A stretch of 64,000 nt of DNA. Source: CAMYOC01 sp963704875 (GTDB lineage Bacteria > Pseudomonadota > Gammaproteobacteria > Steroidobacterales > XN24). Numbering within the stretch: the first letter of the stretch is position 1; each line of letters opens with the position of its first letter. Positions 53,630 through 62,900 of the stretch are shown one piece after another. The translations under genes and the position numbers were made by a program. The DNA is taken from positions 1-64,000 of the forward strand of contig CAVPIA010000008.1 of NCBI GenBank assembly GCA_963704875.1. The letters are read 5' to 3'. Under the pieces are notes generated by a model, which was given only the letters and a program-made list of their open reading frames with translations, searched no databases and had not been told where the DNA came from.

Positions 53630-53676
53630 GGTGCGCCTTCCGCAGGCGACCGTCCGCGCTGTGGCGCGATATCCAC

Positions 53677-54030
53677 TCAGACCTTTTCCTTGATCCTCGC
53701 GGCCTTTCCGGTCAGGTTGCGCAGGTAATAAAGCTTGGCGCGACGGACATCGCCACGGCGCTTGACCTTGATATCGGCGATCGCCGGACTGTAGGTCTGG
53801 AACACGCGCTCAACGCCTTCACCATGGGACATCTTGCGCACGGTAAAAGCCGAGTTCAGACCACGGTTGCGTCTGGCGATGACAACGCCCTCAAAGGCCT
53901 GCAGGCGTTCGCGTTCGCCTTCCTTGACCTTGACGTTGACCACGACCGTATCGCCGGGACTGAAATCCGGCACCTCACGGGTCATCTGCTCGCTTTCCAA
54001 TTCACTGATAATGTTACTCATCACATCCAC
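53677..54030 (-). CDS. rplS: 50S ribosomal protein L19
   Basis: Ribosomal protein at the 30S-50S interface. The 117-residue sequence shows FSPGDTVVVNVKVKEGERERLQAFEGVVIARR and FTVRKMSHGEGVERVFQTYSP, matching L19. It is the last gene of rpsP-rimM-trmD-rplS, 12 bp after trmD. Confidence 0.98.
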   Translation of the reverse strand: MDVMSNIISELESEQMTREVPDFSPGDTVVVNVKVKEGERERLQAFEGVVIARRNRGLNSAFTVRKMSHGEGVERVFQTYSPAIADIKVKRRGDVRRAKLYYLRNLTGKAARIKEKV

Positions 54031-54042
54031 CTGAAAACAGGG

Positions 54043-54810
54043 CTAACCCTGTCGTTTGCCGGAGTCGTCGCCACCCGCCCGGGCAGCAATAAACTCGCTT
54101 AATAATTCTTTGTCTGCTTCATCCAAACTCAGCCCGTCCAGCAGGTCCGGGCGACGCAGCCAGGTCCTGCCTAACGACTGCTGCCGGCGCCAGCGGCGTA
54201 TTGCCGCATGATCTCCGGACAACAACACCGGGGGTACTGCCAGGTCGGCGACCACCTCCGGTCGGGTGTAATGAGGGCAATCCAGCAAGCCCTCTTCGAA
54301 CGAGTCCTGCAGCGCCGACTCAGCGTCACCAAGCACACCCTTCACCCGTCTCGCGACCGCGTCCGCCAGCACCATTGCCGGCAGTTCGCCACCGCTCAAA
54401 ACATAATCGCCGATGGAGACTTCATAGTCCGCCTCTACAGCGATGACCCGCTCGTCCAGGCCTTCGTAACGTCCCGCTACCAGCAGCAGGCCCGGCGCTG
54501 CAGCCAGCTGGCTCACCAGCGCCTGAGTCAGCGGACGCCCCTGGGGGCTCATCACCACACATGGGCTGGCCTCCGGCAGGCTACATCGCGCAGCCGTAAT
54601 TGCGGCCCGCAGTGGCTCAACCTTCATTACCATCCCGGGGCCGCCGCCATAGGGGCGATCATCCACCGTCCGGTGCAGGTCACTGGTGAAATCCCGCGGA
54701 TCCACCGTGCCAAACTCCAGCAGCCCGCGATCCACTGCGCGCCCCAGGACCCCGAATCCGGTCAGTAATGCCACCTGATCAGGGAACAGGGTCACGAACT
54801 CGATGCGCAT
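54043..54810 (-). CDS. trmD: tRNA (guanine-N1)-methyltransferase TrmD
   Basis: Methylates G37 of tRNAs reading CNN codons to prevent frameshifting. SPOUT-family motifs are visible: DDRPYGGGPGMVMKVEPL, LLVAGRYEGLDERVI, and DYEVSIGDYVLSGGELPAMVLADAVAR, which forms the knot. Length is 255 residues from the ATG at 54810; an in-frame start five codons upstream is possible. C-terminal DNA/RNA-binding helices are present. Confidence 0.97.
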   Translation of the reverse strand: MRIEFVTLFPDQVALLTGFGVLGRAVDRGLLEFGTVDPRDFTSDLHRTVDDRPYGGGPGMVMKVEPLRAAITAARCSLPEASPCVVMSPQGRPLTQALVSQLAAAPGLLLVAGRYEGLDERVIAVEADYEVSIGDYVLSGGELPAMVLADAVARRVKGVLGDAESALQDSFEEGLLDCPHYTRPEVVADLAVPPVLLSGDHAAIRRWRRQQSLGRTWLRRPDLLDGLSLDEADKELLSEFIAARAGGDDSGKRQG

Positions 54811-54839
54811 GGCCGCTTCCCTCACCCGGACCCCGACAA

Positions 54840-55352
54840 TCAGTAGTCGAGCTCCCAGTCGACAACGATCCTGCCCGCGGCGAGATCGATCTGCCTGATG
54901 ACATCGTCGCGCACGAACGGGATCAACCGTTCTCTGTCTCCGCCTACCACCAGCACGTCGTTAGCCCCGGTTTCCAGAAGCCGCTCTATCGTGCCCAGCG
55001 TCTCGCCGTGGGTGTTGACCACCGCGAGACCAATCAAATCGACCCAGTACACCTCGCCCGGATCCATGTCCGGCAGCTGGGAGCGCAACACCGCCAACTC
55101 AAGCCCGACCAGCGCTGCCGCCTGGTCGCGGTCATCGACGCCATCAAAACGCGCTACCAGACCCTTGCCGTGGACCCTGGCGTCGGCGAGTCGAACCGGT
55201 CGCCAATCTTCATTTTCACCCAGCAGGAGCGGATCGTAATTCAGCAGTCCCTGACGCGGCTGGGTATATGAATACAGCTTTACCCAACCTTTTACGCCAA
55301 ACAGCCCGGATACCCGACCCACCCTGATGCGGCGTTCTTGTCTGGTACTCAC
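54840..55352 (-). CDS. rimM: 16S rRNA processing protein RimM
   Basis: Assembly factor for the 30S head. The N-terminal domain has RVSGLFGVKGWVKLYSYT and the C-terminal PRC-barrel has YWVDLIGLAVVNTHGETLGTI with VLVVGGDRERLIPFVRDDVI. Length is 170 residues. It lies 29 bp upstream of the trmD ATG. Confidence 0.97.
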   Translation of the reverse strand: MSTRQERRIRVGRVSGLFGVKGWVKLYSYTQPRQGLLNYDPLLLGENEDWRPVRLADARVHGKGLVARFDGVDDRDQAAALVGLELAVLRSQLPDMDPGEVYWVDLIGLAVVNTHGETLGTIERLLETGANDVLVVGGDRERLIPFVRDDVIRQIDLAAGRIVVDWELDY

Positions 55353-55436
55353 GGCTGCAGCCTTGAGTTGTTGCTCACGTTCGGACCGGGCTCACCGTCC
55401 GATCCGGAAGGTCGCCGGTCGCCGCGAAACGCGCCC

Positions 55437-55793
55437 TCAGGCAGCCTGCTCGGCGTCGTCCTTCGACGTCTTGCTCTCGGCCTTGTCTCCAGGGGTGCCG
55501 CCAGAGTTACCTCCGGGCTTGCCTCCGGAGTTACCGCCAGACTTACCTCCGGATTTACGATAGCCCTTGACCAGCGCCGCAACGCGCTCGCTGGGCTTGG
55601 CGCCCTGGCCGATCCAGTGATCAATACGCTCCAGGTCCATCAACAAGGTCACTTCCTTGCCTTTGGCTACCGGATTGAAAAATCCGAGCCGCTCGATATA
55701 GCGGCCATCACGCCGGTTGCGACTGTCAGTCACAACGATGTGATAGAAGGGCCGCTTCTTAGCGCCACCCCGGGTGAGACGAATGGTCACCAT
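55437..55793 (-). CDS. rpsP: 30S ribosomal protein S16 with a Gly-rich C-terminal extension
   Basis: The first 80 residues are canonical S16 (MVTIRLTRGGAKKRPFYHIVVTDSRNRRDGRYIERLGFFNP). The C-terminus is extended by about 36 residues of near-perfect four-residue repeats (SGGK, SGGN, SGGK, PGGN, SGGT), followed by an acidic lysine-rich tail ending DDAEQAA. The extension is encoded by 12-bp repeats. Total length is 118 residues against about 82 in E. coli. Confidence 0.96.
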   Translation of the reverse strand: MVTIRLTRGGAKKRPFYHIVVTDSRNRRDGRYIERLGFFNPVAKGKEVTLLMDLERIDHWIGQGAKPSERVAALVKGYRKSGGKSGGNSGGKPGGNSGGTPGDKAESKTSKDDAEQAA

Positions 55794-55999
55794 GTTGTCT
55801 TGTCCTTTAGAAAACTAAAGCCGGGCAAGCGCTGACCTGACCGGCGAAGTAAACTCGAAATTTTACTTGAATCTCGGCAAATTGGAAGGCCTGAGCAGCT
55901 GTCTCGAACGGCACTCCGGCGGATTCAGGCCTTTTCGGCCGGGATTCCGCGCCGGCCGATGAGGGCATCCGGCAAGGATGGCGGCCAAAGCGCGCGTTG
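55794..55999 (-). other. Leader region of the rpsP operon, between rpsP and ffh
   Basis: On the minus strand TAAAAT (55865-55860) with TTCCAA 16 bp upstream is a possible promoter for rpsP. A dyad CGGCCGG/CCGGCCG lies about 55936-55958 but lacks a T-tract on the minus strand. No gene was found here. Confidence 0.35.
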
Positions 56000-57352
56000 C
56001 TACCGGCCCAGCCCCGGCGGCAAGCGGCCCTTCATTGCGCGCATCATCCGGCCCATACCGCCCTTGCCCATCTTCTTCATCATCTTCTGCATCTGATTAT
56101 GCTGCTTCAGCAGCCGATTGACGTCCTGGACCTGGACGCCGGCGCCGCGCGCAATGCGGCGTTTGCGCGAATTGTCGATCAGCTTGGGAAAACGGCGTTC
56201 CCTCGGCGTCATCGAGTCGATCACGGCCATCTGGCGCTTGAGCTGGCTTTCGCCAAGCGCCGTATCCACGCCTTTTGGCATACCCATGGGCAGCTTGTCC
56301 ATCAACGCGCCCAGCCCCCCGAGCTGCTGCATTTGCGCTAGCTGATCGCGCAGATCAGACAGATCGAAGCCTCGCCCGGTGCGTAGCTTTCGCGCCAGCT
56401 TGTTCGCCTCCTCGCGGTCAACCTTGCGCTCGACTTCTTCAACCAGGCTGACCACATCACCCATACCGAGGATGCGTGATGCGACCCGCTCCGGATGAAA
56501 TGGCTCCAGCGCGTCTGTCTTCTCGCCGGCACCCAGGAATTTGATGGGCTTACCCGTCACCTGGCGCACCGACAGCGCGACGCCACCGCGTGCATCACCA
56601 TCGGTCTTGGTGACAATGACGCCAGTCAGCGCCAGCGCCTGGTCAAAGGCACGGGCCGCATTCACCGCATCCTGGCCGGCCATGCTGTCAACGACAAACA
56701 GGGTTTCCACCGGGGAGACCGCCTGATGGACCTTTTGCACCTCGGTCATCATTTCGGCGTCGACATGCAGCCGCCCCGCCGTATCGAGAATCAGCACGTC
56801 ATAGCCCTTGCGCCGTGCAGTCTCCAGGGCGCGCTGGCCGATCGTGACCGGATCTTCGCTTGCAGCCGAGGGCTCGAAACCGGCTCCGACCTCCGCCGCC
56901 AACCGCTCCAGCTGCAGGATTGCTGCCGGGCGATAGACGTCCACGCTGGCCAGCAGGACCTTCTTTCGATCGCGCTCGTGCAGCAGCCGCGCCAGCTTGG
57001 CGGCAGTCGTGGTCTTGCCCGCACCCTGCAAACCAGCCAACAGCACCACGGCCGGTGGCTGCACGTTCAATTTCAGACTTTCATTCGCAGCGCCCATGAC
57101 CACGACCAACTGGTCATGGATGATCTTGATCAGTGCCTGGCCTGGCGTCAGGCTGCGGGTGAATTCAGCACCAACGGTCTGTTTCCGCACACCGTCGATG
57201 AACTCACGCACAATCGGCAACGCCACGTCGGCTTCCAGCAACGCCATACGCACCTGGCGCAAGGTGTCACCGATGTTCTCCTCGGTCAGCCGTCCCTTGC
57301 CGCGCAGCGCACCCGTGGCGCGGGACAGGCGATCACTGAGTCCCTCAAACAT
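56000..57352 (-). CDS. ffh: Signal recognition particle protein Ffh
   Basis: SRP GTPase that binds the 4.5S RNA encoded at 6.5 kb and targets membrane proteins. It has an N domain, a G domain with GLQGAGKTTTAAKLA, the DTAGRLHVDAEMM motif and TKTDGDARGG, and a C-terminal methionine-rich M domain (LLKQHNQMQKMMKKMGKGGMGRMMRAM). Length is 450 residues. It is upstream of rpsP in the same orientation, a common proteobacterial order, and divergent from the YpjD-like gene. Confidence 0.97.
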   Translation of the reverse strand: MFEGLSDRLSRATGALRGKGRLTEENIGDTLRQVRMALLEADVALPIVREFIDGVRKQTVGAEFTRSLTPGQALIKIIHDQLVVVMGAANESLKLNVQPPAVVLLAGLQGAGKTTTAAKLARLLHERDRKKVLLASVDVYRPAAILQLERLAAEVGAGFEPSAASEDPVTIGQRALETARRKGYDVLILDTAGRLHVDAEMMTEVQKVHQAVSPVETLFVVDSMAGQDAVNAARAFDQALALTGVIVTKTDGDARGGVALSVRQVTGKPIKFLGAGEKTDALEPFHPERVASRILGMGDVVSLVEEVERKVDREEANKLARKLRTGRGFDLSDLRDQLAQMQQLGGLGALMDKLPMGMPKGVDTALGESQLKRQMAVIDSMTPRERRFPKLIDNSRKRRIARGAGVQVQDVNRLLKQHNQMQKMMKKMGKGGMGRMMRAMKGRLPPGLGR

Positions 57353-57481
57353 GTGCCGTTCTACCTCTGATAACTGCTGAATCCATGCCGTCCGCGGCGG
57401 CCGCCATTATACCCGCCGGCGACGGCCTTCAATTGGGTCCGACCTTGTGACATCATCCGCAGCGTAGACCCTCCGGCACCG

Positions 57482-58300
57482 GTGACCATGATCCTGCTGC
57501 GCATCGCGATACCCGTTCTTTACCTGTTGGCCGCGTGGCTGCTGATTTCGCTGCGCTATTCGGCTATGGACCGGGACCGTGCGCGCCCCGCTGCACCCGC
57601 ACTTCTGCTCGGCGTTGCCGGCCTGATCTTGCATGGTGTGCTGCTCTATGGCGCGATCATGGTGCCGGGCGGACCCGAACTGAGTGTCAGCAATGTATTT
57701 TCGCTGGTTGGCCTGCAAATTGCGGCTTTCGGCTTGCTGGCCGCGCTGGCGCCCCGATTCCGGGGCTTGTGCGCCACCTTGCTTCCAATCGCTTCGCTGG
57801 CGGCCCTGGGCACCGGTATCGGCGGTTTCTCCGGCGAACTCGAGGCGCTGAGCTGGGAGCTGAAAGCACATATTGCGATCTCGGTGATCGCCTATACCTT
57901 CCTCAGCCTGGGCGCTCTGATCGCCATTCTGATATGGCTGCAGGACCGGGCGTTGCGCAGCCGGAGGCCGGAATCCTGGGTCAGGGTATTGCCGGCCCTG
58001 GAATCGATGGAACAGATACTGTTCATGACCATCCATGCCGGTGTGGTGCTGCTGACCTTGTCAGTATTCAGCGGCCTGATCTTCGTCGACAATTTCTTCG
58101 CCCAGCATCTGTTGCACAAAACCGTGCTTTCTATTGCCGCGCTGGTAGTGTTCGGCATCCTGCTGATAGGCCGTTGGCGATTCGGCTGGCGGGGCCGCAA
58201 AGCGATCCACTGGACGCTGACCGGCTACGGCGTTCTGGCCCTGGCCTACTTCGGCAGTCGCCTGATCCTGGAGTTGCTGCTGAATCGGCAATGGGGTTGA
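57482..58300 (+). CDS. Inner-membrane protein of the CcsA/HemX family (YpjD-like)
   Basis: A 272-residue protein with about eight hydrophobic helices. The cytochrome c assembly core is visible with EALSWELKAHIAISVIAYTFLSLGAL and MTIHAGVVLLTLSVFSGLIFVDNF, and a histidine near HLLHKTVLSI. E. coli YpjD is next to ffh and corB, as here. Haem handling is suggested by the family but not shown. The GTG at 57482 or the ATG two codons later may be the start. Confidence 0.88.
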   Translation: MTMILLRIAIPVLYLLAAWLLISLRYSAMDRDRARPAAPALLLGVAGLILHGVLLYGAIMVPGGPELSVSNVFSLVGLQIAAFGLLAALAPRFRGLCATLLPIASLAALGTGIGGFSGELEALSWELKAHIAISVIAYTFLSLGALIAILIWLQDRALRSRRPESWVRVLPALESMEQILFMTIHAGVVLLTLSVFSGLIFVDNFFAQHLLHKTVLSIAALVVFGILLIGRWRFGWRGRKAIHWTLTGYGVLALAYFGSRLILELLLNRQWG

Positions 58301-58376
58301 GGGCTGGCCGGATTTGACACCCCGGAACGGGCTGCACCACACTGGGCGTCTGTATGTTACCAGGTGACGATCCGAC

Positions 58377-59648
58377 TTGAACGAGGTTCCGCTAGAAGGC
58401 CTGCTGAGCGTCCTTGGCCTGTTGATCATACTCTCTGCGTTCTTCTCCAGCACCGAGACCGCGCTGATGAGCATCAACCGGTACCGGTTGCGGCATCGGG
58501 CCCGGGAAGGACATCGTGGCGCGGTACTCGCTGAGCGTCTGCTAAAGCGCCCGGATCGACTCATCGGCCTGATCCTGCTGGGCAACAACTTCGTAAATAT
58601 CTTCGCCTCGTCGCTGGTCACCATCATTGCTCTGCGAGTCGGCGGAGAGGGCGCGGTCGCTGCCGGCGCCGGCATTCTGACCCTGGTGATCCTGATCTTT
58701 GCCGAAGTCGCGCCGAAGACCCTCGCGGCCATGCGACCCGAGCGTCTTGCCTACCCGGCTGCGATTATCTACTACCCCCTGCTCAAGATAACGTATCCGC
58801 TGGTGTGGCTCGTCAATCTGATGGCAAACGGGCTGTTGCGTATGCTTGGCGTCGACATCAATCTGCGTGGCAGCGTCGCGATGAGCCGCGAGGAACTACG
58901 CACCGTTGTCGCCGAAGCCGGGGCGCTGTTGCCGGGACGCAATCGGGAAATGCTGGTCAGCGTGCTCGACCTGGAGAAGATCACTGTCGACGACATCATG
59001 GTCCCACGCAGTGAAATCGTCGGCATCGATCTGGAGGACGACTGGGACGACATCCTCGAATTGATAGAGACCAGCCGCCACACCCGCATCGTGGTCTACC
59101 GGGATGAACTGGACAACACCATCGGCGTGCTTCACCTGCGCGCGATCCTCTCCGACCTGAGCGAGGGCGTCCTCGACCTGGCAGTCCTCGAGTCGCGTGT
59201 CCGGGACGCGTATTTCGTGCCCGAAGGCACGCCCTTGCACAGACAGCTGATGAACTTTCAGCGCGCCAAACGACGCGTCGCACTGGTCGTGGACGAATAC
59301 GGCGACATCCAGGGACTGGTGACCATGGATGACATCCTGGAAGAGATCGTCGGCGAGTTCACCACCGATCCCGCCGACCTTTACCGGGACGTTCAACCGG
59401 CCGAAGACGGCTGTTACGTCGTCCAGGGAAGCGCCAATATCCGCGAGCTCAATCGCACCATGGGCTGGAATATGCCGACTGACGGCCCCAAGACCATCAA
59501 CGGACTGATCCTGGAGAAGCTGGAGACGATCCCGGACGCGGGCGCCACTCTGGTCGTCGGCGATTTCAGCGTCAAGATCCTGCAGGCATCGGGCAACGCG
59601 ATAAAGGCGGTGCGGATACAGGCGCTCGCAGAGGATGCGCCAGGCTAG
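58377..59648 (+). CDS. CNNM/CorB family transporter-associated protein (DUF21, CBS pair, CorC_HlyC)
   Basis: A 423-residue membrane protein. The N-terminal DUF21 region has about four helices (VLGLLIILSAFFSSTETALMSINRYRL). Two CBS domains follow (about 205-330, MVPRSEIVGIDLEDDWDDILELIETSRHTRIVVYRD). The C-terminal CorC_HlyC domain contains VVQGSANIRELNRTMGWNMP. Members take part in magnesium/cobalt efflux. The start is TTG at 58377, and the protein begins only five residues before the DUF21 region. Confidence 0.9.
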   Translation: MNEVPLEGLLSVLGLLIILSAFFSSTETALMSINRYRLRHRAREGHRGAVLAERLLKRPDRLIGLILLGNNFVNIFASSLVTIIALRVGGEGAVAAGAGILTLVILIFAEVAPKTLAAMRPERLAYPAAIIYYPLLKITYPLVWLVNLMANGLLRMLGVDINLRGSVAMSREELRTVVAEAGALLPGRNREMLVSVLDLEKITVDDIMVPRSEIVGIDLEDDWDDILELIETSRHTRIVVYRDELDNTIGVLHLRAILSDLSEGVLDLAVLESRVRDAYFVPEGTPLHRQLMNFQRAKRRVALVVDEYGDIQGLVTMDDILEEIVGEFTTDPADLYRDVQPAEDGCYVVQGSANIRELNRTMGWNMPTDGPKTINGLILEKLETIPDAGATLVVGDFSVKILQASGNAIKAVRIQALAEDAPG

Positions 59649-59658
59649 CGCTTGTCGC

Positions 59659-61023
59659 TCAGGCGCCGGTTTCGAATACAGCCTCTATCGCCTCCTGCAG
59701 GCGACTTACCGGAACTACCTCAAGCTGGCCTATCGGCTGTCGCGGTGCGTTTGCCGCCGGCACTATTACCCTGCGGAAACCCTGTTTCGCGGCTTCGCGC
59801 AAGCGTTCTTCACCAAACGGTACCGGGCGGATCTCTCCGGCCAGCCCAAGCTCACCAAACGCGGCCACATCGCGGCGAATCGCCCGATCACGCAGACTGG
59901 CCAGCGCGGCAAACACCACCGGCAAATCCGCCGCGGTCTCGAGCACACGCACACCGCCGACCACGCTGACGAACACATCCTGATCGTAAATCTCGACACC
60001 GGCGTGGCGATGCAAGACCGCCAGCAACAGGGCCAGTCGTCCCTGGTCCAGACCCACGGCAACCCGCTTTGGGCTACCGCCAAAGCTGTGATCGACCAGC
60101 GCCTGGACTTCCAATAGCAACGGTCTGCTGCCTTCGCGCGCAACCATGACCACGCTGCCGGGCACCGGCTCTCCGTTACCAGACAGGAAGATCGCCGACG
60201 GATTGCGGACTTCACGCAGACCATCCTCGGTCATCGCAAAGACGCCGATCTCGTTGGCGGCACCAAACCGATTCTTCACCGCGCGGATAATCCGCATTCG
60301 ACTGCCCGGATCGCTCTCGAAATAGAGCACGGTGTCCACCATGTGCTCAAGCACGCGGGGCCCTGCGATCACGCCTTCCTTGGTGACATGGCCGACCAGA
60401 AATACGGACACCCCGGTTTGTTTGGCAAATCGCACCAGTCTGGCGGTGCATTCACGCAACTGACCGACTGCGCCAGGCGCAGAATCAATCGCCTGACTGA
60501 ACATGGTCTGGATGGAATCCACAATCATCACGCCGGGTCGCGAGCTCTCGACTCGCTCCAGCAGCGTCTCCAGACAGGTCTCGGAAAGCACCTGCAGCGA
60601 ACCGCCGTCGATGCCAAGACGCCCCGCGCGAAGCGCGACCTGACGCAGGGACTCCTCGCCAGTCACATACAGGGCCTGCTTCTGCTCCGCCAGCCGGGCC
60701 GCCACCTGCAGCAGCAGCGTGGACTTGCCGATCCCCGGGTCGCCGCCAAGCAACACGACTGACCCGGCCACCAGCCCGCCGCCCAGCACCCGATCCATTT
60801 CCCCGATCCCGATCCGGGTTCGCGCTTCGTCGCTGTCCTGGCCAATCTCGCCCAGCAGGCGCGGCGCCTCCCCTGCATAGCCGCCGCTGCGGGCCGGACT
60901 GGCGCTTGCGGAGACACTTTGTTCCAGCGTATTCCAGGCCTCACAACCGGGGCATTGCCCCTGCCAGCGCAACACCTGGGTGGCGCAATCCCGGCAGACG
61001 AATACGGAGCGTTGCTTGGCCAT
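59659..61023 (-). CDS. radA: DNA repair protein RadA
   Basis: RecA-like branch-migration helicase. The N-terminal zinc finger has C10, C13, C24 and C27. Walker A GGDPGIGKST is at 93-102. The RadA-specific KNRFGAANEIGVF motif lies near residue 258. The C-terminal Lon-protease-like domain has no catalytic serine-lysine function in this family. Length is 454 residues, with the stop 10 bp from the convergent CorB-like gene. Confidence 0.97.
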   Translation of the reverse strand: MAKQRSVFVCRDCATQVLRWQGQCPGCEAWNTLEQSVSASASPARSGGYAGEAPRLLGEIGQDSDEARTRIGIGEMDRVLGGGLVAGSVVLLGGDPGIGKSTLLLQVAARLAEQKQALYVTGEESLRQVALRAGRLGIDGGSLQVLSETCLETLLERVESSRPGVMIVDSIQTMFSQAIDSAPGAVGQLRECTARLVRFAKQTGVSVFLVGHVTKEGVIAGPRVLEHMVDTVLYFESDPGSRMRIIRAVKNRFGAANEIGVFAMTEDGLREVRNPSAIFLSGNGEPVPGSVVMVAREGSRPLLLEVQALVDHSFGGSPKRVAVGLDQGRLALLLAVLHRHAGVEIYDQDVFVSVVGGVRVLETAADLPVVFAALASLRDRAIRRDVAAFGELGLAGEIRPVPFGEERLREAAKQGFRRVIVPAANAPRQPIGQLEVVPVSRLQEAIEAVFETGA

Positions 61024-61189
61024 TCTGGTACCTGGATCACGGACAGGGAATTGCCCGGCAAGGCAACTTTACCTTTGGAGCGATTGGCTGTCTGCCCTGC
61101 ACCGCTGCAGGCGGGCGATTACTCGTGGCTGCACCAGACTGCGACGACCCGTTGAAGCATCGGCTTCGGCCAGTCATGTAAAGGCGAAT

Positions 61190-62014
61190 ATGTACGGCGA
61201 TTACGAAGTCATAGGCGAAATCGGCAAAGCGCCGGCGGGCAATCTGTATATGGCCCGCCGCGGTGCTGATGGCATCATGGCGATCATCAAGACCCTGCGC
61301 CTGGAAGAGGATTTTGCGCCCCGCGATCAGGAGGAAGCGCGCAAACGCTTCTTCCGTGAAGTGCAAACTGCTTCGGAACTGGACCATCCCGGCATCCGCC
61401 GATTGCTGGATTCAGGAGAAACTCAGGGGGTGGCCTGGCTTGCCATGGAGCAGCTACATGGGCAAGCGATGGAAGACTTCGTCGAGCCGCACAATCGGCT
61501 CGGCGTCGATGAAATGATCGAGCAAATCGCGTCGGCAGCCGATGCGCTGCACTATGCGCACAGCCGCGGCGTGGTTCACCGCGACATCAGTCCCGCCAAG
61601 CTGATTTATGATCGCGAGGCCGGATGCTGCAAGATCACCGATTTCGGCTTCGCCCGGCTGTCGCAATCCGGCCACACCACCGTTCGCCTGCTTCACGGGA
61701 AATTGTCGTTCAAGTCTCCCGAGGATTTGACCGGACGACCAGTAACTTTCGCTTCTGACCTGTTCTGTCTTGGTGTTACCCTATATCAGCTATTGACCGG
61801 CGAGCTGCCATTTAAGGGAGACTCCATGGTGGGGCTCATGCAGAACATCCTGCACGACTCGCACGACGCGCCTTCTGCCAGGCGCCCTGATCTGGGGACG
61901 GATTTTGATCCGATCTTCGAGCGCGCCCTGCGCAAGGATCCGGAGGCGAGATTCAAATCCGGCCAGGAAATGGCCGAGGCCTTGCGTGCCTGCGTGGATG
62001 CCATGGCCGCATGA
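61190..62014 (+). CDS. Serine/threonine protein kinase, soluble, atypical catalytic loop
   Basis: A 274-residue Hanks-type kinase domain without a transmembrane helix or sensor domain. The glycine loop (GEIGKAPAGNLYMA) is loose. The VAIK-type lysine is K34 (AIIKTL) and the helix-C glutamate is probably E57. HRD is H130-R131-D132, but the loop reads HRDISPAK, so the usual N at position 137 is lysine. DFG is intact (D151). The ATG at 61190 begins the domain; the frame upstream is open but has no family match. The stop overlaps the phosphatase start. Confidence 0.9.
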   Translation: MYGDYEVIGEIGKAPAGNLYMARRGADGIMAIIKTLRLEEDFAPRDQEEARKRFFREVQTASELDHPGIRRLLDSGETQGVAWLAMEQLHGQAMEDFVEPHNRLGVDEMIEQIASAADALHYAHSRGVVHRDISPAKLIYDREAGCCKITDFGFARLSQSGHTTVRLLHGKLSFKSPEDLTGRPVTFASDLFCLGVTLYQLLTGELPFKGDSMVGLMQNILHDSHDAPSARRPDLGTDFDPIFERALRKDPEARFKSGQEMAEALRACVDAMAA

Positions 62015-62859
62015 GCGACAGCAAGACCAGATTTCCCAGCCTCAAAGGCAAGATCAACGTAGTTCGCTGCAGCGATACGGGCCGGGTGCGTGACCACAAC
62101 GAAGATACCGTGGTCGCCGACATGGATATCGGCTTGATGACCCTGGCTGACGGCATGGGCGGGTACAACGCCGGCGAGGTGGCGGCAGAACTGGCTGCAA
62201 ATACCGTGACCAAACTGATGCGTGAAGCCGCGGTCCGCAGCAACCGGGGCGAAATCGACCCGCAAAGCGGCCTGATGCAACAGTCCATCGGACTGCGCAA
62301 CGCGGTCTCCCGCGCCAACAAGATCATCTGGCAGACAGCTCAAACCCAACCCAACTGTCAGGGCATGGGCACGACCCTGGCGGCCTGCCTGTTTTTTGAC
62401 GACCGGGTGTCCATCGCTCACGTCGGCGATTCCCGGGTCTATCGCCTGCGCAACGAGCGCTTCGAGCAGCTGACGCTGGATCACTCTCTGCTACAGGAAC
62501 TGGTGGATCGGGGGTTTTATTCGCGTGAAGAGGCGCTACGCTCCACCAACAAGAATTATGTAACACGGGCGCTGGGCGTCGAACCTGCGGTCGAGGTGGA
62601 AGTGCAGGAAGAGACCGTCGAGGTCGGGGACATATACATGGTCTGCTCCGACGGTCTGACTGATATGGTAGAAGACGAAGATATTCATTTAACTATCAGT
62701 ACGTTTAGTGCTAATCTTCAGACCGTTGCTGAGCAGCTTATCGGGCTCGCCAACGAGAATGGCGGGCGTGATAACGTGACGGTGGCGCTGGCGGAGGTCA
62801 ACGCATCCTTCGCAGTGGGAAACGGATTTATTGGTCGCTTGAAGTCCTGGCTCGGTTGA
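62011..62859 (+). CDS. PP2C-family serine/threonine phosphatase
   Basis: Metal-dependent phosphatase expected to reverse the adjacent kinase. A 282-residue domain with all PP2C motifs: RVRDHNEDTVV, LADGMGGYNAGEVAA (D47), GTTLAACLFFDDRVSIAHVGDSRVYRL, VCSDGLTDMVEDEDI and NGGRDNVTVALAEV. It has a short N-terminal lead and a C-terminal tail containing a basic/aromatic stretch. Four-base overlap with the kinase gene indicates coexpression. Confidence 0.95.
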   Translation: MSDSKTRFPSLKGKINVVRCSDTGRVRDHNEDTVVADMDIGLMTLADGMGGYNAGEVAAELAANTVTKLMREAAVRSNRGEIDPQSGLMQQSIGLRNAVSRANKIIWQTAQTQPNCQGMGTTLAACLFFDDRVSIAHVGDSRVYRLRNERFEQLTLDHSLLQELVDRGFYSREEALRSTNKNYVTRALGVEPAVEVEVQEETVEVGDIYMVCSDGLTDMVEDEDIHLTISTFSANLQTVAEQLIGLANENGGRDNVTVALAEVNASFAVGNGFIGRLKSWLG

Positions 62860-62900
62860 GGGACCGCAGGGCGGCATAGGCAGCAGGAACGGATAGACTC

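Noticed and set aside
55936..55958. Terminator between ffh and rpsP
   Set aside because: The dyad has no T-tract on the minus strand, where one would be required.
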